IMG/VR virus record: IMGVR_UViG_3300048091_000213
Coordinates: 1 to 47,015 of that record
Source: a virus
Length of the DNA: 47,015 nucleotides
Reading direction: 5' to 3' (one strand)
The position numbers and the translations under genes are program-made. Below the pieces are notes generated by a model. That model was not told the origin of the DNA and made no database searches. It saw only the letters and a list, made by a program, of their open reading frames with translations. Below are positions 24,149-33,274 of this stretch, in pieces; positions within the stretch are counted from its first letter, which is position 1, and each line of letters opens with the position of its first letter.

Positions 24149-24733
24149 TTAGTGTTTGTGATGATTGTCACTTTGACCGGTGGCCAGAATGTCGGCATCG
24201 CTGGTGATGCTTTGGGTGGCGTGCAGCGGGCCGTCGATGTTGACCTGGCCTTTGATGTTCACAACGCCCTCCAGATCGATCGTTCCGGACTTCACGGCGA
24301 CGGTGTTGTCGGTGACTTCGGCCAGAGTTGATCCGACCTTGATCGTGACCGTACCGCTCGGCACACTGACGGTGTAGCTGCTCGTCTGCCAGTCGTAGAC
24401 CAGAGATCCGCCATCGTCAAAACGCCAGACTTCGACGTGATCGCGATTGTCCGGCGGCGCGCCGCCATTGCCATAAAGTCCGGGAATGAATGTGCCCTGC
24501 GCCACCTCGCCACTGGCACTGATCAGGGTGCCCTGCTCGTTGATGCTCGGCGCCCGCCAGTGCCGTGCCTTGCCGGCGGCGACGCTGTGCCAGCGCACCC
24601 AGCCACTGACCCATTCACCGTCGGACACCCGGCACACCGGTGGTGACGCGGCGAGATCCAGCGCGACCACGTAACAGTCCTTGACCAGGCCGGCGAGCAT
24701 GCGGTCATGCTGGGCGCTGACGTAGCCGCTCAT
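24149..24733 (-). CDS. baseplate spike protein V (P2 gpV-like)
   Basis: The predicted protein has 194 residues. The N-terminal OB-like part (CYVVALDLAASPPVCRVSDGEWVSGWVRW) is followed by a beta-helical stretch of short valine/threonine-rich repeats (VPSGTVTIKVGSTLAEVTDN) and an end in DNHHKH. P2-type spikes hold iron at the apex through HxH motifs near the C-terminus, so this tail fits. The spike punctures the outer membrane. Confidence 0.95.
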   Translation of the reverse strand: MSGYVSAQHDRMLAGLVKDCYVVALDLAASPPVCRVSDGEWVSGWVRWHSVAAGKARHWRAPSINEQGTLISASGEVAQGTFIPGLYGNGGAPPDNRDHVEVWRFDDGGSLVYDWQTSSYTVSVPSGTVTIKVGSTLAEVTDNTVAVKSGTIDLEGVVNIKGQVNIDGPLHATQSITSDADILATGQSDNHHKH

Positions 24734-25269
24734 GACAGATTCTCCGGAGCAAAATACTTCTCCTTGTTGGCCAGGCCAGTGTCTGGCTCAACGCCGAATA
24801 GCAGCGTGCCTGGTGGCTGATCAGGCCACGGCCATTGCGCTTCGCCGAGGTAAATCTGCTGCGTCCATTCCACAACCCAGACTGTGTAGCCGTCCAGCTC
24901 GGGCTTGGTCCAGTCCGGCATAGCCTGAACAAACTCGGCCGGTTCGACCTCGATACCCCAGGACTGCATCCGCAGTAACACAGCCAATTGCCCGACGATA
25001 AACACTGCTTGCTGGTGGTGATCGGGCTGGATCGGGTCGGTAATCACCCGCGCTTCGAACTTGCACGACAGGCCCGTCTCACCGGTTCCAGGGTCGATGC
25101 CTGGCTCCATCTCTGCCAGTTCGACCAGCACCGCTGGCAGTGGAATACTGCTTTCGATGATGGGCCAAGTCGCGACGATCTGAAGGTCCGGCAAATGATC
25201 CTGAATGCGCCGCTCAATGGCTTGATACAACTGCTCAAGACTGAACGGCTCGTCGACTTCATCCGTCAC
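24730..25269 (-). CDS. tail completion/terminator-type protein, unassigned
   Basis: The predicted protein has 179 residues with a GTG start at 25269 after GGGGAAATGAC. It lies where lambda-like gpU or P2-like gpR tail terminators occur, between the Z-like and V-like genes. The core ERRIQDHLPDLQIVATWPIIESS and VWVVEWTQQIYLGEA is compatible with such a small alpha/beta protein. I do not recognise a named family with confidence. Confidence 0.7.
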   Translation of the reverse strand: MTDEVDEPFSLEQLYQAIERRIQDHLPDLQIVATWPIIESSIPLPAVLVELAEMEPGIDPGTGETGLSCKFEARVITDPIQPDHHQQAVFIVGQLAVLLRMQSWGIEVEPAEFVQAMPDWTKPELDGYTVWVVEWTQQIYLGEAQWPWPDQPPGTLLFGVEPDTGLANKEKYFAPENLS

Positions 25270-25270
25270 G

Positions 25271-25927
25271 TCATTTCCCCTTCAAGTGCTTCTGCACTTC
25301 AAAATTGAGTTCCTGCTGCAGGACATGCACCAACTGTTCGTCAGCCTTGCGAATCCAGCTTTCGAAGTGTGGCCGGGCCTGCTCGAGCGATACCTTGGCT
25401 TTCGCCAACGGAAAACGGCTACCGTGTTCGGCGATCCAGCCTGAACTGGCGCCACCCGCCCCGCTGACATCACTGTCGGGGTAGTCACTGGCGTCGAAAT
25501 GCTTGCTCGCTGTGCGGATCCAGACGTCCGCGCTGTTGCCGTAGACCTTCTTGAAGAACGCGCCCTGAAAGCGTCGACCGGCCACGGACACACCGGACCG
25601 ACTCTGCCGAGGGCGACCAATGCGACTGGCCTCCATGGCATTGAGGCCGAACCACAATTTGCCGCTGTTCGCCCCACCGCTGACCGGATAGGCCCGCAGT
25701 CGCTGACGCACAGCAGCGACCGCAATGCGTTCCTGCCGGCCGACGGCGCGGGCGATTTGTGTGGCAAGCCAGCGCAAGGTTTTGTTGATCGCTCGGCGCT
25801 GGGCGTTGGCCGCTGCCTTTGGCAGCACGGCGGCGAAATCCTGAAAGGCTTTCAGGTCTGCCGCCGAGGTTTGCAGCGAGATCATCCCGCCACCAGCCGA
25901 GGGTTTGAAGTAGCTGCCGACGCTCAT
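25271..25927 (-). CDS. minor tail protein Z-like (tail completion)
   Basis: The predicted protein has 218 residues. The N-terminal half with FAAVLPKAAANAQRRAINKTLRWLATQIARAV and the RIAVAAVRQRLRAYPV segment match prophage minor tail protein Z of lambda-like gene sets. It links the lambda-type head module to the tail. The ATG overlaps the preceding FII-like stop. Confidence 0.85.
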   Translation of the reverse strand: MSVGSYFKPSAGGGMISLQTSAADLKAFQDFAAVLPKAAANAQRRAINKTLRWLATQIARAVGRQERIAVAAVRQRLRAYPVSGGANSGKLWFGLNAMEASRIGRPRQSRSGVSVAGRRFQGAFFKKVYGNSADVWIRTASKHFDASDYPDSDVSGAGGASSGWIAEHGSRFPLAKAKVSLEQARPHFESWIRKADEQLVHVLQQELNFEVQKHLKGK

Positions 25928-26244
25928 GGGCGTTTCCTCAGAATCAAGGCAACCAGACCGTCACCGCCCGGCTCCAGCTGCAGCAGGTCGTAGTCTCCAC
26001 CGCCGTCCAACGCCGGCAACTCCACGCTGACCAACAGTCCTTTTTTCAACCCATGCGAATCGCGGACGCGAATCTCGAACTTTGGCTCACGCAACGCCGT
26101 CCTGGTATTGCCCATCTTGGGTTGCAACCACGGTGCAGCGAACATGCCCAGCACCGGCTCGTCGTAGCCCTCAATCCGAGCCGTGTCGCCGAGGGTTTCG
26201 AACACCGTGTCGTCGACGTCTTCCAGCAATTCGCGGAAGGACAT
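25924..26244 (-). CDS. head-tail attachment protein (lambda FII-like)
   Basis: The predicted protein has 106 residues from ATG 26244 (MSFRELLEDVDDTVFETLGDTA), close to the 117 of lambda gpFII. It lies directly after the major capsid gene as gpFII does. The middle (YDEPVLGMFAAPWLQ) and beta-rich C-terminal half fit the family loosely. It would form the connector joint between head and tail. Confidence 0.75.
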   Translation of the reverse strand: MSFRELLEDVDDTVFETLGDTARIEGYDEPVLGMFAAPWLQPKMGNTRTALREPKFEIRVRDSHGLKKGLLVSVELPALDGGGDYDLLQLEPGGDGLVALILRKRP

Positions 26245-26246
26245 GG

Positions 26247-27242
26247 TCAGAGTTCCAAGAGAATCTGCGCACGTGGCCGCGTGCAAAGGTGCAGCGGGTT
26301 AGATTGGGCTTCACCAGCCATACCTTTTTTGAACGGCAACGGCTCGATCATGCTGTAGTACGGAATGCCTTGGGTGTTGACCGTTTCCATGTAGTCAGCC
26401 GGTGCGAACACCGAGATGTAAAGGTCGGGCACGCCTTCGGGAATCAGCAGCGCCTTGTCGTCGTGCACGAACGATACACCGGCCACCTTGCCACGGTAGC
26501 GTTCCCAGATGATGCCGCCGAACTCAAAGCTCTCACGAGCATCACCGCGCAGGGCTGCTGCCTGCTGGCTGTTGAGGTAGGTCTCCTTGACCGACTTGTG
26601 AACGATCAGCTTGTTCCAGAAGTTCTTGCCGCAGAAGGCACGGGAGCCGGTGCTGGTCACGCTGCCGAGCGCGTCTTCCTGCATGTCCAGGGCTTCACCG
26701 CACTTGACCCGCAGTTCAGTGCTCGAATCTGCCAAGCCCATGGACAGTTTCTGGCGATCCACACCGAAGCGGTCATAGAGGTCCAGCAGTACGGTCTTCC
26801 CATCGGCATCAAGGATCTGGCCATTCAATGCACCCATGCGCTGGAATTCGTGCGTGGCGTCCAACTGGCGCCGTGCCTTGGCCAGACGTGCATTGACCAC
26901 GTCCTGCACCGCCTGCAACTCAGTACGAGTACCGAAGGCACGGATGCCTTGGATCTCGTCGGCCTTGATCGTGAAGCGCTCCGGCAGGTGCACGGTGTTG
27001 AACGGGATCAGGGTGCGCTTGCTGCCTGCAACCACCAGACCGGAGGTGCCTCGCTCACCCGCCGGCACCAGGGCCAGGGTATCGCCGTCCTTTTCAATCT
27101 GAACGGTCAGGGTGGTGATGCCTTCCTCGCGAAACAGGCCCAGGGCGCTGATGCGCCCGGGCAAGTAGGGCTGATCGTTGAGTGCAGCGGTCAGCGAATC
27201 GACGCTGAATGCTTCGTCGTCAAAAATGGCGATATCGGCCAT
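26247..27242 (-). CDS. major capsid protein (lambda gpE-like)
   Basis: The predicted protein has 331 residues from ATG 27242 after GGAGAGTACCC. Lambda gpE has 341 residues. The pattern FDDEAFSVDSLTAALNDQPYLPG, GLVVAGSKRTLIPFNTVHLPE and YSMIEPLPFKKGMAGEAQSNPL is that of the phage major capsid E family. It builds the icosahedral shell and is followed by the FII-like gene with only a few bases between. Confidence 0.95.
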   Translation of the reverse strand: MADIAIFDDEAFSVDSLTAALNDQPYLPGRISALGLFREEGITTLTVQIEKDGDTLALVPAGERGTSGLVVAGSKRTLIPFNTVHLPERFTIKADEIQGIRAFGTRTELQAVQDVVNARLAKARRQLDATHEFQRMGALNGQILDADGKTVLLDLYDRFGVDRQKLSMGLADSSTELRVKCGEALDMQEDALGSVTSTGSRAFCGKNFWNKLIVHKSVKETYLNSQQAAALRGDARESFEFGGIIWERYRGKVAGVSFVHDDKALLIPEGVPDLYISVFAPADYMETVNTQGIPYYSMIEPLPFKKGMAGEAQSNPLHLCTRPRAQILLEL

Positions 27243-27260
27243 GGGTACTCTCCAGAAACG

Positions 27261-27283
27261 AAAAATCCCGCACGCGGCGGGAT
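27261..27283 (-). terminator. intergenic hairpin between D and E head genes
   Basis: On the minus strand ATCCCGC, a five-base loop and GCGGGAT are followed by TTTTTCG. It separates the decoration and capsid genes and may tune their ratio. Confidence 0.7.
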
Positions 27284-27304
27284 GCATATAAAAGAAGGAT
27301 CGAC

Positions 27305-27649
27305 TTAGCGGACGATCACGAAATGAGTGGCGAGTGCTTTCTCGGCGGCCAGATCCAGGCCGGTCAGGTGTGCTTCGCTGACTTCGGCCAACCGCACCAC
27401 GGCGCGGCCGCGACGAACGACATCCGACTCACCGAGCGGGCCGTAGAGAATGGCGATGGCGTTTTCCGTGCCATCTTCGGCGGTCGGGTTGTACGGAGCG
27501 AACTCACTGCTCGCAGTTACCAGGCCGAGGATCTGACCCGGCTCCAGTGCGTGACCGGCAGCGACGTTGATGGCTTCTCGCGAGATGGTTCCGGCGCCCT
27601 CGGACAGCAGGAATTCACCTGCATGCATCGGTTCGCGTTTGATAGTCAT
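27305..27649 (-). CDS. head decoration protein (lambda gpD-like)
   Basis: The predicted protein has 114 residues; lambda gpD has 110. It starts MTIKREPMHAGEFLLSEGAG and contains PGQILGLVTASSEFAPYNPTAEDG, which matches the family. Trimers stabilise the expanded capsid. The start overlaps the protease stop (ATGA). Confidence 0.95.
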   Translation of the reverse strand: MTIKREPMHAGEFLLSEGAGTISREAINVAAGHALEPGQILGLVTASSEFAPYNPTAEDGTENAIAILYGPLGESDVVRRGRAVVRLAEVSEAHLTGLDLAAEKALATHFVIVR

Positions 27650-28788
27650 GGTCTTACTCCTTTAAAGGCTTGAGATTGAGCAGCCTGACGTGCCGCCCAA
27701 ATGGACGGCGGATCGGGTTGCTTGGCTTGAATTTTGGGAGCCGGGTCTTCGTTCTGCGGCAGACTGTTGTCGATCTCAAAGCCCCCGCCCTTCCCTACAA
27801 CTTTGTCGAAGAGCCGCGCACGCACGGCACCGGTGTCCAGTCCGGCCTGTACAAACCCCACCGCAAACTCTGGTAGCCGGGCAGCAACGCACAGATCGCG
27901 GATCGACTTGGCCTGGGTGATGGCGGCCTGCACAGTCGCTTCGTCAACCAGCTTGGTCGCTGCAATAAGCGGTTCGATCAAGTTACTGATACCGGCCTGA
28001 GTGCATGACTGGGTGATCAGCAGAGCCAGCGCCGCTGCATCCGCACCAGGTGCCGATGGCTCAGGCTTGTCGACCACCGGCTCGGTCGGTTTCGTGGGTT
28101 CGTTGAGCAGATCCAGCAGCGCCTGGGGCGTGTGCTGGTATTTCTGCATGACCGTGCCCTGCCCCAGACACGCCTTGATTTGCACACCGTCGCCGACTTC
28201 ATCGGCCAATCCGAGGGCCACCGCTTCGCGAGCTGTGAGCCAGGTCTCGGCATTGACCAGGCGCCGCAACTCTACCTCGTCGATATCCGGCGCCTTGGCC
28301 TTGTAGGCCGTGATTATGAGCTCCAGCGCTTGATCCAAAGCGGTCGCTACCTTGCGCATATCCTCGGCATCACCTGAGGCATAAGTCCACGGGTTGTGGA
28401 TCATCAGTGCGGCGTTTTCCGCGATTACCACCCGATGAGCGCCGCAGACTGCGACGCTCGCGGCACTGGCTGCCAAGGCATCGACACGACCGGTGCAGCG
28501 CTCACCCAGACGTGACAGGGCGTTATGAATGGCCAGACCGTCAAACAGATCGCCGCCGATGCTATTGAACGCCACTACAATCGGTGAAGTACCGTCATCC
28601 AACGCGGCCAGGTCACGCACGAACTGATTGGCCGTAATACCCCAGGTGCCGATCTCGCCGTAGACGTACACCTCGATAGTGCGCTGTTCGGCTTCACCGC
28701 TGGCCCGGAGGCTGTACCAGTGTTTGTCTTGCACGGGCAGTTGCCCGTCCAGTTTGTTGAAGATTCGTAGAGAGAACGGCGGTTTCAT
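27646..28788 (-). CDS. ClpP/S49-like head maturation protease, probably with scaffold domain
   Basis: The predicted protein has 380 residues. The N-terminal ~200 residues are a ClpP-like fold: VAFNSIGGDLFDGLAIHNAL, the nucleophile Ser111 in LAASAASVAVCGAH, and His131 in MIHNPW. After a Pro-rich linker a helical C-terminal region of ~150 residues may act as scaffold, like lambda C/Nu3. It sits between the portal and decoration genes and overlaps the portal stop by four bases. Confidence 0.93.
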   Translation of the reverse strand: MKPPFSLRIFNKLDGQLPVQDKHWYSLRASGEAEQRTIEVYVYGEIGTWGITANQFVRDLAALDDGTSPIVVAFNSIGGDLFDGLAIHNALSRLGERCTGRVDALAASAASVAVCGAHRVVIAENAALMIHNPWTYASGDAEDMRKVATALDQALELIITAYKAKAPDIDEVELRRLVNAETWLTAREAVALGLADEVGDGVQIKACLGQGTVMQKYQHTPQALLDLLNEPTKPTEPVVDKPEPSAPGADAAALALLITQSCTQAGISNLIEPLIAATKLVDEATVQAAITQAKSIRDLCVAARLPEFAVGFVQAGLDTGAVRARLFDKVVGKGGGFEIDNSLPQNEDPAPKIQAKQPDPPSIWAARQAAQSQAFKGVRP

Positions 28789-30269
28789 GGTTTCTCCTGA
28801 TCGTCGTGTTCAATATCAACCTCGACGAGAGTTCGATAATTGAGGCCCAATTCGCGGGCACGTTGAGCGTCGGCGGCGTTTTCCGCGTCGACCGTTTCGG
28901 AGTCGTAACCGGTTCGTAGACACATCTCACTGCGCGAACCGAACCCGGCATTGACCTCAAGCATTCGCGCCTGCACGTCCTGAACCGGCTGGATATAGGC
29001 CCAGCCTTGAGGCACCCAGCGCGTGCGCAGAAATTCGCGACGACGCTTGGCGTAGTCCGGCAACTCGATCACGCCGCTCAATACCGCCATGTCCAGCCAA
29101 GCAGCGCGGACCGGCCGGCAAAGCTGGTGGATATAGACGTTGAATTGCAGCTGTTCGAGGCGGCGCCGAAACTCGTTGAGCACGACGCGCAGCGCACGGT
29201 CGTTGATGCCTTTCATGTCGCCGGTGAGGATCTCGTAGGGAGTGTCTGTACCCGCTGCCGCTGCCATCAGTTGCTGCCGCATGAAGTCCGGGTAGTTGTT
29301 GCCGGCGTCCGGAGGCTTGGAGAACTCGACCTCCTCACCCGCGCCCAGCTCCTGCATGGTGCCGGGTTCGAGTGCAACCATCGGTGTGAAGCCGTCGCGG
29401 TCAGCGGTGATCAGTTGGCCGGTGACGGGGTCGCGTGGCACCTGCCCCATCTCCGGCGACGGGCGCTTGATGAAGCCGGCGAACAGGTTGGAAACCTCCT
29501 GCCGGAACAGCACCGCATCGTCGTAGTTATCGAGGCTGCGCAGGCGCTTGAGCACCGGCGACATGCGTGGCACGCCGCGCAACTGCCCCGGTTCCAGCGG
29601 TTCAAAGATGTGCAGCACTTGGCTGGCCGGTACGCGCACCAGTTGGTTGTACCCACTGTTGAGCGAAGACGCATCACGCGGGTGCGAGCGGTACATCCAG
29701 TAAGCCACGCGCTTGCCGGTCGGGTTGAACTCGATCCCGGCGCGGATGATGTTGCCGGTCTTGGTCATCTCGAACTTGTCGTGCGGCACGAATTCCGGTG
29801 CCAGGGTCTGCAGCTGCAGCGGCACCACAAGGCCTTCGTCCAGACTGCGCGGACGCAAGCGCACAAAGCACTCACCTGCAGTTTCCACGGTGCGAGCCAC
29901 GAGCGCCTGCTGGCCGTAGAAGTCGCAGAGACCGTCGGCGTCCGACTCGTCGGCAAAGTCGTCCCACAACTCCTGCAGCAGGTTGCGCAGCTCTTCGTCT
30001 TTTACCTTCGGGCGTGGCGTGATGCCGGTACCGATCAGGTTGCTGACCCGTTTGTTGATGGCGTTGGCCGCATACGGGTCATTGCGCACCGCCGCCCGTG
30101 AACGGGCACGCAGGTTGCGTAGCGCCGGTGTGTTGATGCTGTTGATACCATCGTCGGTGGCGTCCCAGCTAGCAGATCGGCGTCCCTCCCCAGCGCCTTC
30201 GTAGCTGGCCTTGATGTTGGATGGCAGCAAGAATCCGCTACGTGAGAGCGCCGGGAATTGTCGAGCCAT
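28785..30269 (-). CDS. portal protein (lambda gpB-like)
   Basis: The predicted protein has 494 residues (lambda gpB 533). It contains ARSRAAVRNDPYAANAINKRVSNLIG, the typical start of lambda-type portals, then VLHIFEPLEPGQLRGVPRMSPVL and FIKRPSPEMG. A dodecamer forms the DNA entry channel. It is full length and overlaps the W-like gene by one base. Confidence 0.96.
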   Translation of the reverse strand: MARQFPALSRSGFLLPSNIKASYEGAGEGRRSASWDATDDGINSINTPALRNLRARSRAAVRNDPYAANAINKRVSNLIGTGITPRPKVKDEELRNLLQELWDDFADESDADGLCDFYGQQALVARTVETAGECFVRLRPRSLDEGLVVPLQLQTLAPEFVPHDKFEMTKTGNIIRAGIEFNPTGKRVAYWMYRSHPRDASSLNSGYNQLVRVPASQVLHIFEPLEPGQLRGVPRMSPVLKRLRSLDNYDDAVLFRQEVSNLFAGFIKRPSPEMGQVPRDPVTGQLITADRDGFTPMVALEPGTMQELGAGEEVEFSKPPDAGNNYPDFMRQQLMAAAAGTDTPYEILTGDMKGINDRALRVVLNEFRRRLEQLQFNVYIHQLCRPVRAAWLDMAVLSGVIELPDYAKRRREFLRTRWVPQGWAYIQPVQDVQARMLEVNAGFGSRSEMCLRTGYDSETVDAENAADAQRARELGLNYRTLVEVDIEHDDQEKP

Positions 30270-30475
30270 CAGATTCCCCTGCCTCCATGACTGAGCCGCA
30301 CAACCCGTGAGCGCGGGCCGGCAGTGCTGGTGAGCGAACTGCGGATTTCTTCACGGGCGCGGAGCAGTTCGTCGACGTCGCGGTATTCCACCGTTCGGTC
30401 GCTGTAGCGCACGGTCTTTTCGCCACGCGCAATAGCGCGCTCGATGGCGTCGAGGTGTTTTTGAGTAAAGGACAT
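30269..30475 (-). CDS. head completion protein W (lambda gpW-like)
   Basis: The predicted protein has 68 residues; lambda gpW has 68. FTQKHLDAIERAIARGEKTVRYSDRTVEYRDVDELL is an exact family-type sequence. It joins the portal to the FII connector. It lies between terminase A and portal B as in lambda. Confidence 0.95.
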   Translation of the reverse strand: MSFTQKHLDAIERAIARGEKTVRYSDRTVEYRDVDELLRAREEIRSSLTSTAGPRSRVVRLSHGGRGI

Positions 30476-30476
30476 A

Positions 30477-32501
30477 TCAGCGTCTCTTCAGGTAACCGCT
30501 GGTGGAACTACGGCGTTGAGGGGGAGCTGCAGGTCGCGATTGCGCAGCCGGTGCAGCGGGTGGTGGTGCGGGCTGAGCTTGGCGCACAGCTGCAGGCGCT
30601 GGTGTTTGCTCGCCATCAAGTCGCTCACCCTGAACAGGCTTGATGCCCAAGGCGTCGTCGAACAAACCGGACTGGGCCAGCGCTTGGCGCACCCGATCCC
30701 AGTCGTGTTCCTGGTAGCGATTGATGCCGAGGTAGTGCGCCATCGCAAGGCAGTACACCATCAGGTCGAGCGCTTCGTTGCGCTCGGCCTTGCCCTTCAC
30801 CCATTCGATGCGCTTGTGTCCGCGCACGTAGCGAACGACTTTGCGTTCGGCGACGCACTGGGCGAAGAACTCGTCCGGCAGGTCGTTGGCAAAGTGCAGC
30901 GAACCCGGACCATCCGGGAACGGATAGCGGTTGTAGATCCAGTCTTTCGCAGTGTCGGTACCGACGAACCACAGCTCGGCGCCGTTGCGTTCGGTCTGCC
31001 CCTTCCACGTCACGTCGACCATGGACGGGCGCTGTGCAATCACCGGTCGGCCCGGCTTGCTCGCGCCCTTGATGGCGAAGATGTTGCGCCAGCGGCGAAC
31101 GCGACAGAACTGGTAGACCTCGTCGGTGTGGTGACCGCCGGAGTCGACGCCGACGGCAAGAATCCCCAGCCCGACACCACAAGGATGCCGGTATCGCGCC
31201 TTGAGTTTCTCGTCCAGTACAGCCCATGTTCGGTCGTCTGCTGGATCGCCCCAGATGACCTGGTGATCGACCACCCAGCGTTCCATGCCGACGCCGAAGC
31301 CCATCACCATCATCTCCAGGCGATTGGCCTGAACGTCGACGGCGCCGGTCAGCATCAGCACGCCGGCCGGCATCGCGCCGAGGGTGTAGGTCTCCAGCCG
31401 CGCCCGGGCGATGAGCACTTCCGCCTTGGTCTGTTCGAGTGCGCTGTCCCAGACCTTGGCCAGACGGGTGTTGTAGAACACCTGCATCAGGCTAGTGTCG
31501 CCTTGAGCCTGGGCTTTTTTTGCGTCTTCAAACTCCACGGCTAGGCCGGCCCAATCCATCCAGCCGGTCGGCGAGTACAGTGCATTGAGGTGAAAACCAA
31601 CGGTTTTGCCGTCGCCACCGGCATGAGCGCGCCACTCGCCTCGGGCAAGCATGTCGCTCTTATGGTGCTCCTCGATCAGCACGTCGCACTCAGGTGCTGC
31701 ACACTCGTAATGCACAGTGCTGAAGTCCTTGCTGTAGTGCAGCCGTTCCCATTCCAGCACTTGCATATGACCGCAGGTAGGGCATGGCACGTAGTAGTAG
31801 CGCTGGTCGCTAGACTCGAACAGATCGGCGATCCGCGAGGCGCCTTTGATCGTCGGCGAGCTGGAGAAGTAAATCTTGGCGTTGCGACCGAAGTTGGTCG
31901 CCCGCGTCTCTGCCAGCTTGATGGGGTCACCCTCCTGGCCGACATCGTTCTCCCAGCGGTCGACTTCGTCGCCGTAGATGTATCGGGCCGAAAGCTCCGA
32001 CAGGTTGGCCGCAGAACCGGCGGTGGTGACATACAGCGAGCCACCCTCGAATTCCTTGGTGTCCATCGTGTTGCGTGCGTCCCGCGAGCGGGTGGCCGCG
32101 ACCCGCTCGCGCAGAACGGGGGTGGCCTTGATGGTCTTGCTGATCCGCCCCGACACCCGCTTGGACAGGCCAAGGCTGGGAAGCAGCGCCAGGATGTTCG
32201 ACGGCGCCATGTGAATCAGGCCGCCCATCCAGTTCAAGGCGATCTGCGTTTTCATCAGCTGCGAGGCCACCATGGTGACCACGCGCCTGCAAGGGTGAGC
32301 CGGCGACAGGCAGCGCATTGGCTCGCGGGCATAAGGTGTCCGTGAGGTGCGGTACTGGCCGGGTTCAGGGGCGCCGGTGTCACGCGGGATTCGCATGTAC
32401 TCGTCGGCCCATTCGTCGATCCAAAGATCGGGATCGGGGCGCAGTCCACGGAAATAAGCCTCACGGTACACCTCTGCACCGTCAGGAAATTCCGTGTGCA
32501 T
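30477..32501 (-). CDS. terminase large subunit (lambda gpA-like)
   Basis: The predicted protein has 674 residues (lambda gpA 641). It has the GpA pattern: a start with WADEYMRIPRDTGAPEPGQYRTSRTPY, an ATPase region with Walker B-like YIYGDEVDRW, a CPTCGHMQVLEWERL zinc-like knuckle and a nuclease half with VDSGGHHTDEVYQFC. It packages DNA with the small subunit encoded just upstream and cuts at cos. The C-terminus is Pro/Ala/Arg-rich. Confidence 0.96.
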   Translation of the reverse strand: MHTEFPDGAEVYREAYFRGLRPDPDLWIDEWADEYMRIPRDTGAPEPGQYRTSRTPYAREPMRCLSPAHPCRRVVTMVASQLMKTQIALNWMGGLIHMAPSNILALLPSLGLSKRVSGRISKTIKATPVLRERVAATRSRDARNTMDTKEFEGGSLYVTTAGSAANLSELSARYIYGDEVDRWENDVGQEGDPIKLAETRATNFGRNAKIYFSSSPTIKGASRIADLFESSDQRYYYVPCPTCGHMQVLEWERLHYSKDFSTVHYECAAPECDVLIEEHHKSDMLARGEWRAHAGGDGKTVGFHLNALYSPTGWMDWAGLAVEFEDAKKAQAQGDTSLMQVFYNTRLAKVWDSALEQTKAEVLIARARLETYTLGAMPAGVLMLTGAVDVQANRLEMMVMGFGVGMERWVVDHQVIWGDPADDRTWAVLDEKLKARYRHPCGVGLGILAVGVDSGGHHTDEVYQFCRVRRWRNIFAIKGASKPGRPVIAQRPSMVDVTWKGQTERNGAELWFVGTDTAKDWIYNRYPFPDGPGSLHFANDLPDEFFAQCVAERKVVRYVRGHKRIEWVKGKAERNEALDLMVYCLAMAHYLGINRYQEHDWDRVRQALAQSGLFDDALGIKPVQGERLDGEQTPAPAAVRQAQPAPPPAAPAAQSRPAAPPQRRSSTSGYLKRR

Positions 32502-32505
32502 AGAT

Positions 32506-33108
32506 TCAGTCCGTTGTCATGGCGTGTTCAAGATCGGCTGAAGAGAGCCGCTCGGCTTCCTCCAGCGTTCGACGGAAGGTGGCTGTCAGGTGTTTCTCGA
32601 TCAGCCAGGGATCGGTCATTGCCGCAAGGTCGTGTGACAGTTGCGGCAATGGCCCGAACAGCTGGTCACGCAGCAATCGGCCGGCGTTGTAGGCACCGGT
32701 TTCGACAGCCTCCTTGGAGACCAGGGAGCCTTGGGCTTTGCCCAGTTCGATCTCCGCCAGCTTGGCCATGTTGTGCTCGCGCAGGGCGCGGGCCTTCTGG
32801 AAGTCGGGGAGCTTGCCGTCGCCGGTAAGCACCTGCGGCGGCGCAGCCGTGGAAGTCGGCTCGGTCTGAGTCGACAGTTGGCTGTAAACGTCACGCTGAA
32901 TCCGGTCTTGTTGGTGCCGATCAGCGACGGCGGATTTGCTCGGGTCAGCGGTGTCGCGAATCAACGCTTCGCTGGCCTGAACGTCCACCAGTTTTCCGTC
33001 CGGCGACAGCACCAGGCGGTTGTTGTTTTTCAACCAGGTGATGTAGCTCGGTGCCCTGCCGATCCGCGCCGCGAAGGCGCTTTTCGACAGGTAAGTTGGT
33101 TCTGTCAT
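32506..33108 (-). CDS. terminase small subunit (Nu1-like)
   Basis: The predicted protein has 200 residues from ATG 33108 with GGAGGGCTT just upstream. The N-terminal winged-HTH (YLSKSAFAARIGRAPSYITWLKNNNRLV) recognises cos DNA in Nu1 proteins. The helical C-terminal half, with REHNMAKLAEIELGKAQGSLVSKE, contacts the large subunit. It lies four bases before gpA. Confidence 0.92.
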   Translation of the reverse strand: MTEPTYLSKSAFAARIGRAPSYITWLKNNNRLVLSPDGKLVDVQASEALIRDTADPSKSAVADRHQQDRIQRDVYSQLSTQTEPTSTAAPPQVLTGDGKLPDFQKARALREHNMAKLAEIELGKAQGSLVSKEAVETGAYNAGRLLRDQLFGPLPQLSHDLAAMTDPWLIEKHLTATFRRTLEEAERLSSADLEHAMTTD

Positions 33109-33117
33109 AAGCCCTCC

Positions 33118-33274
33118 TTTCAACGGCTTTTCAATGCAGACCTTTCAATTTCAATGGATTGAATTTCAGTAAGCTGGGGGCGCTCCCGCTAACACTTTCC
33201 CGCGGGTTTCCGACCCCGTGTCCTTCAGATACCCCTAGGGTCCCCGGCGGTTTTCGGCGCCCCAGATCGGTGCA
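33118..33274. other. candidate cos region with terminase-binding repeats
   Basis: Between the holin and the small terminase gene. Four TTTCAA hexamers begin at 33118, 33129, 33143 and 33149, resembling clustered R sites for Nu1. A GC-rich block (33180-33270) with ACCCCTAGGGT and CCGGCGGTTTTCGGCG follows and could hold the nicking site. The position agrees with lambda, where cos lies next to the small subunit gene. The exact ends are unknown. Confidence 0.4.

Noticed and set aside
26082-27308. 408-codon plus-strand frame opposite the capsid gene
   Set aside because: Shadow of the major capsid gene; no start signal or known domain.
29007-30101. 364-codon plus-strand frame opposite the portal gene
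   Set aside because: Shadow of the portal protein; composition is typical of an antisense high-GC frame.
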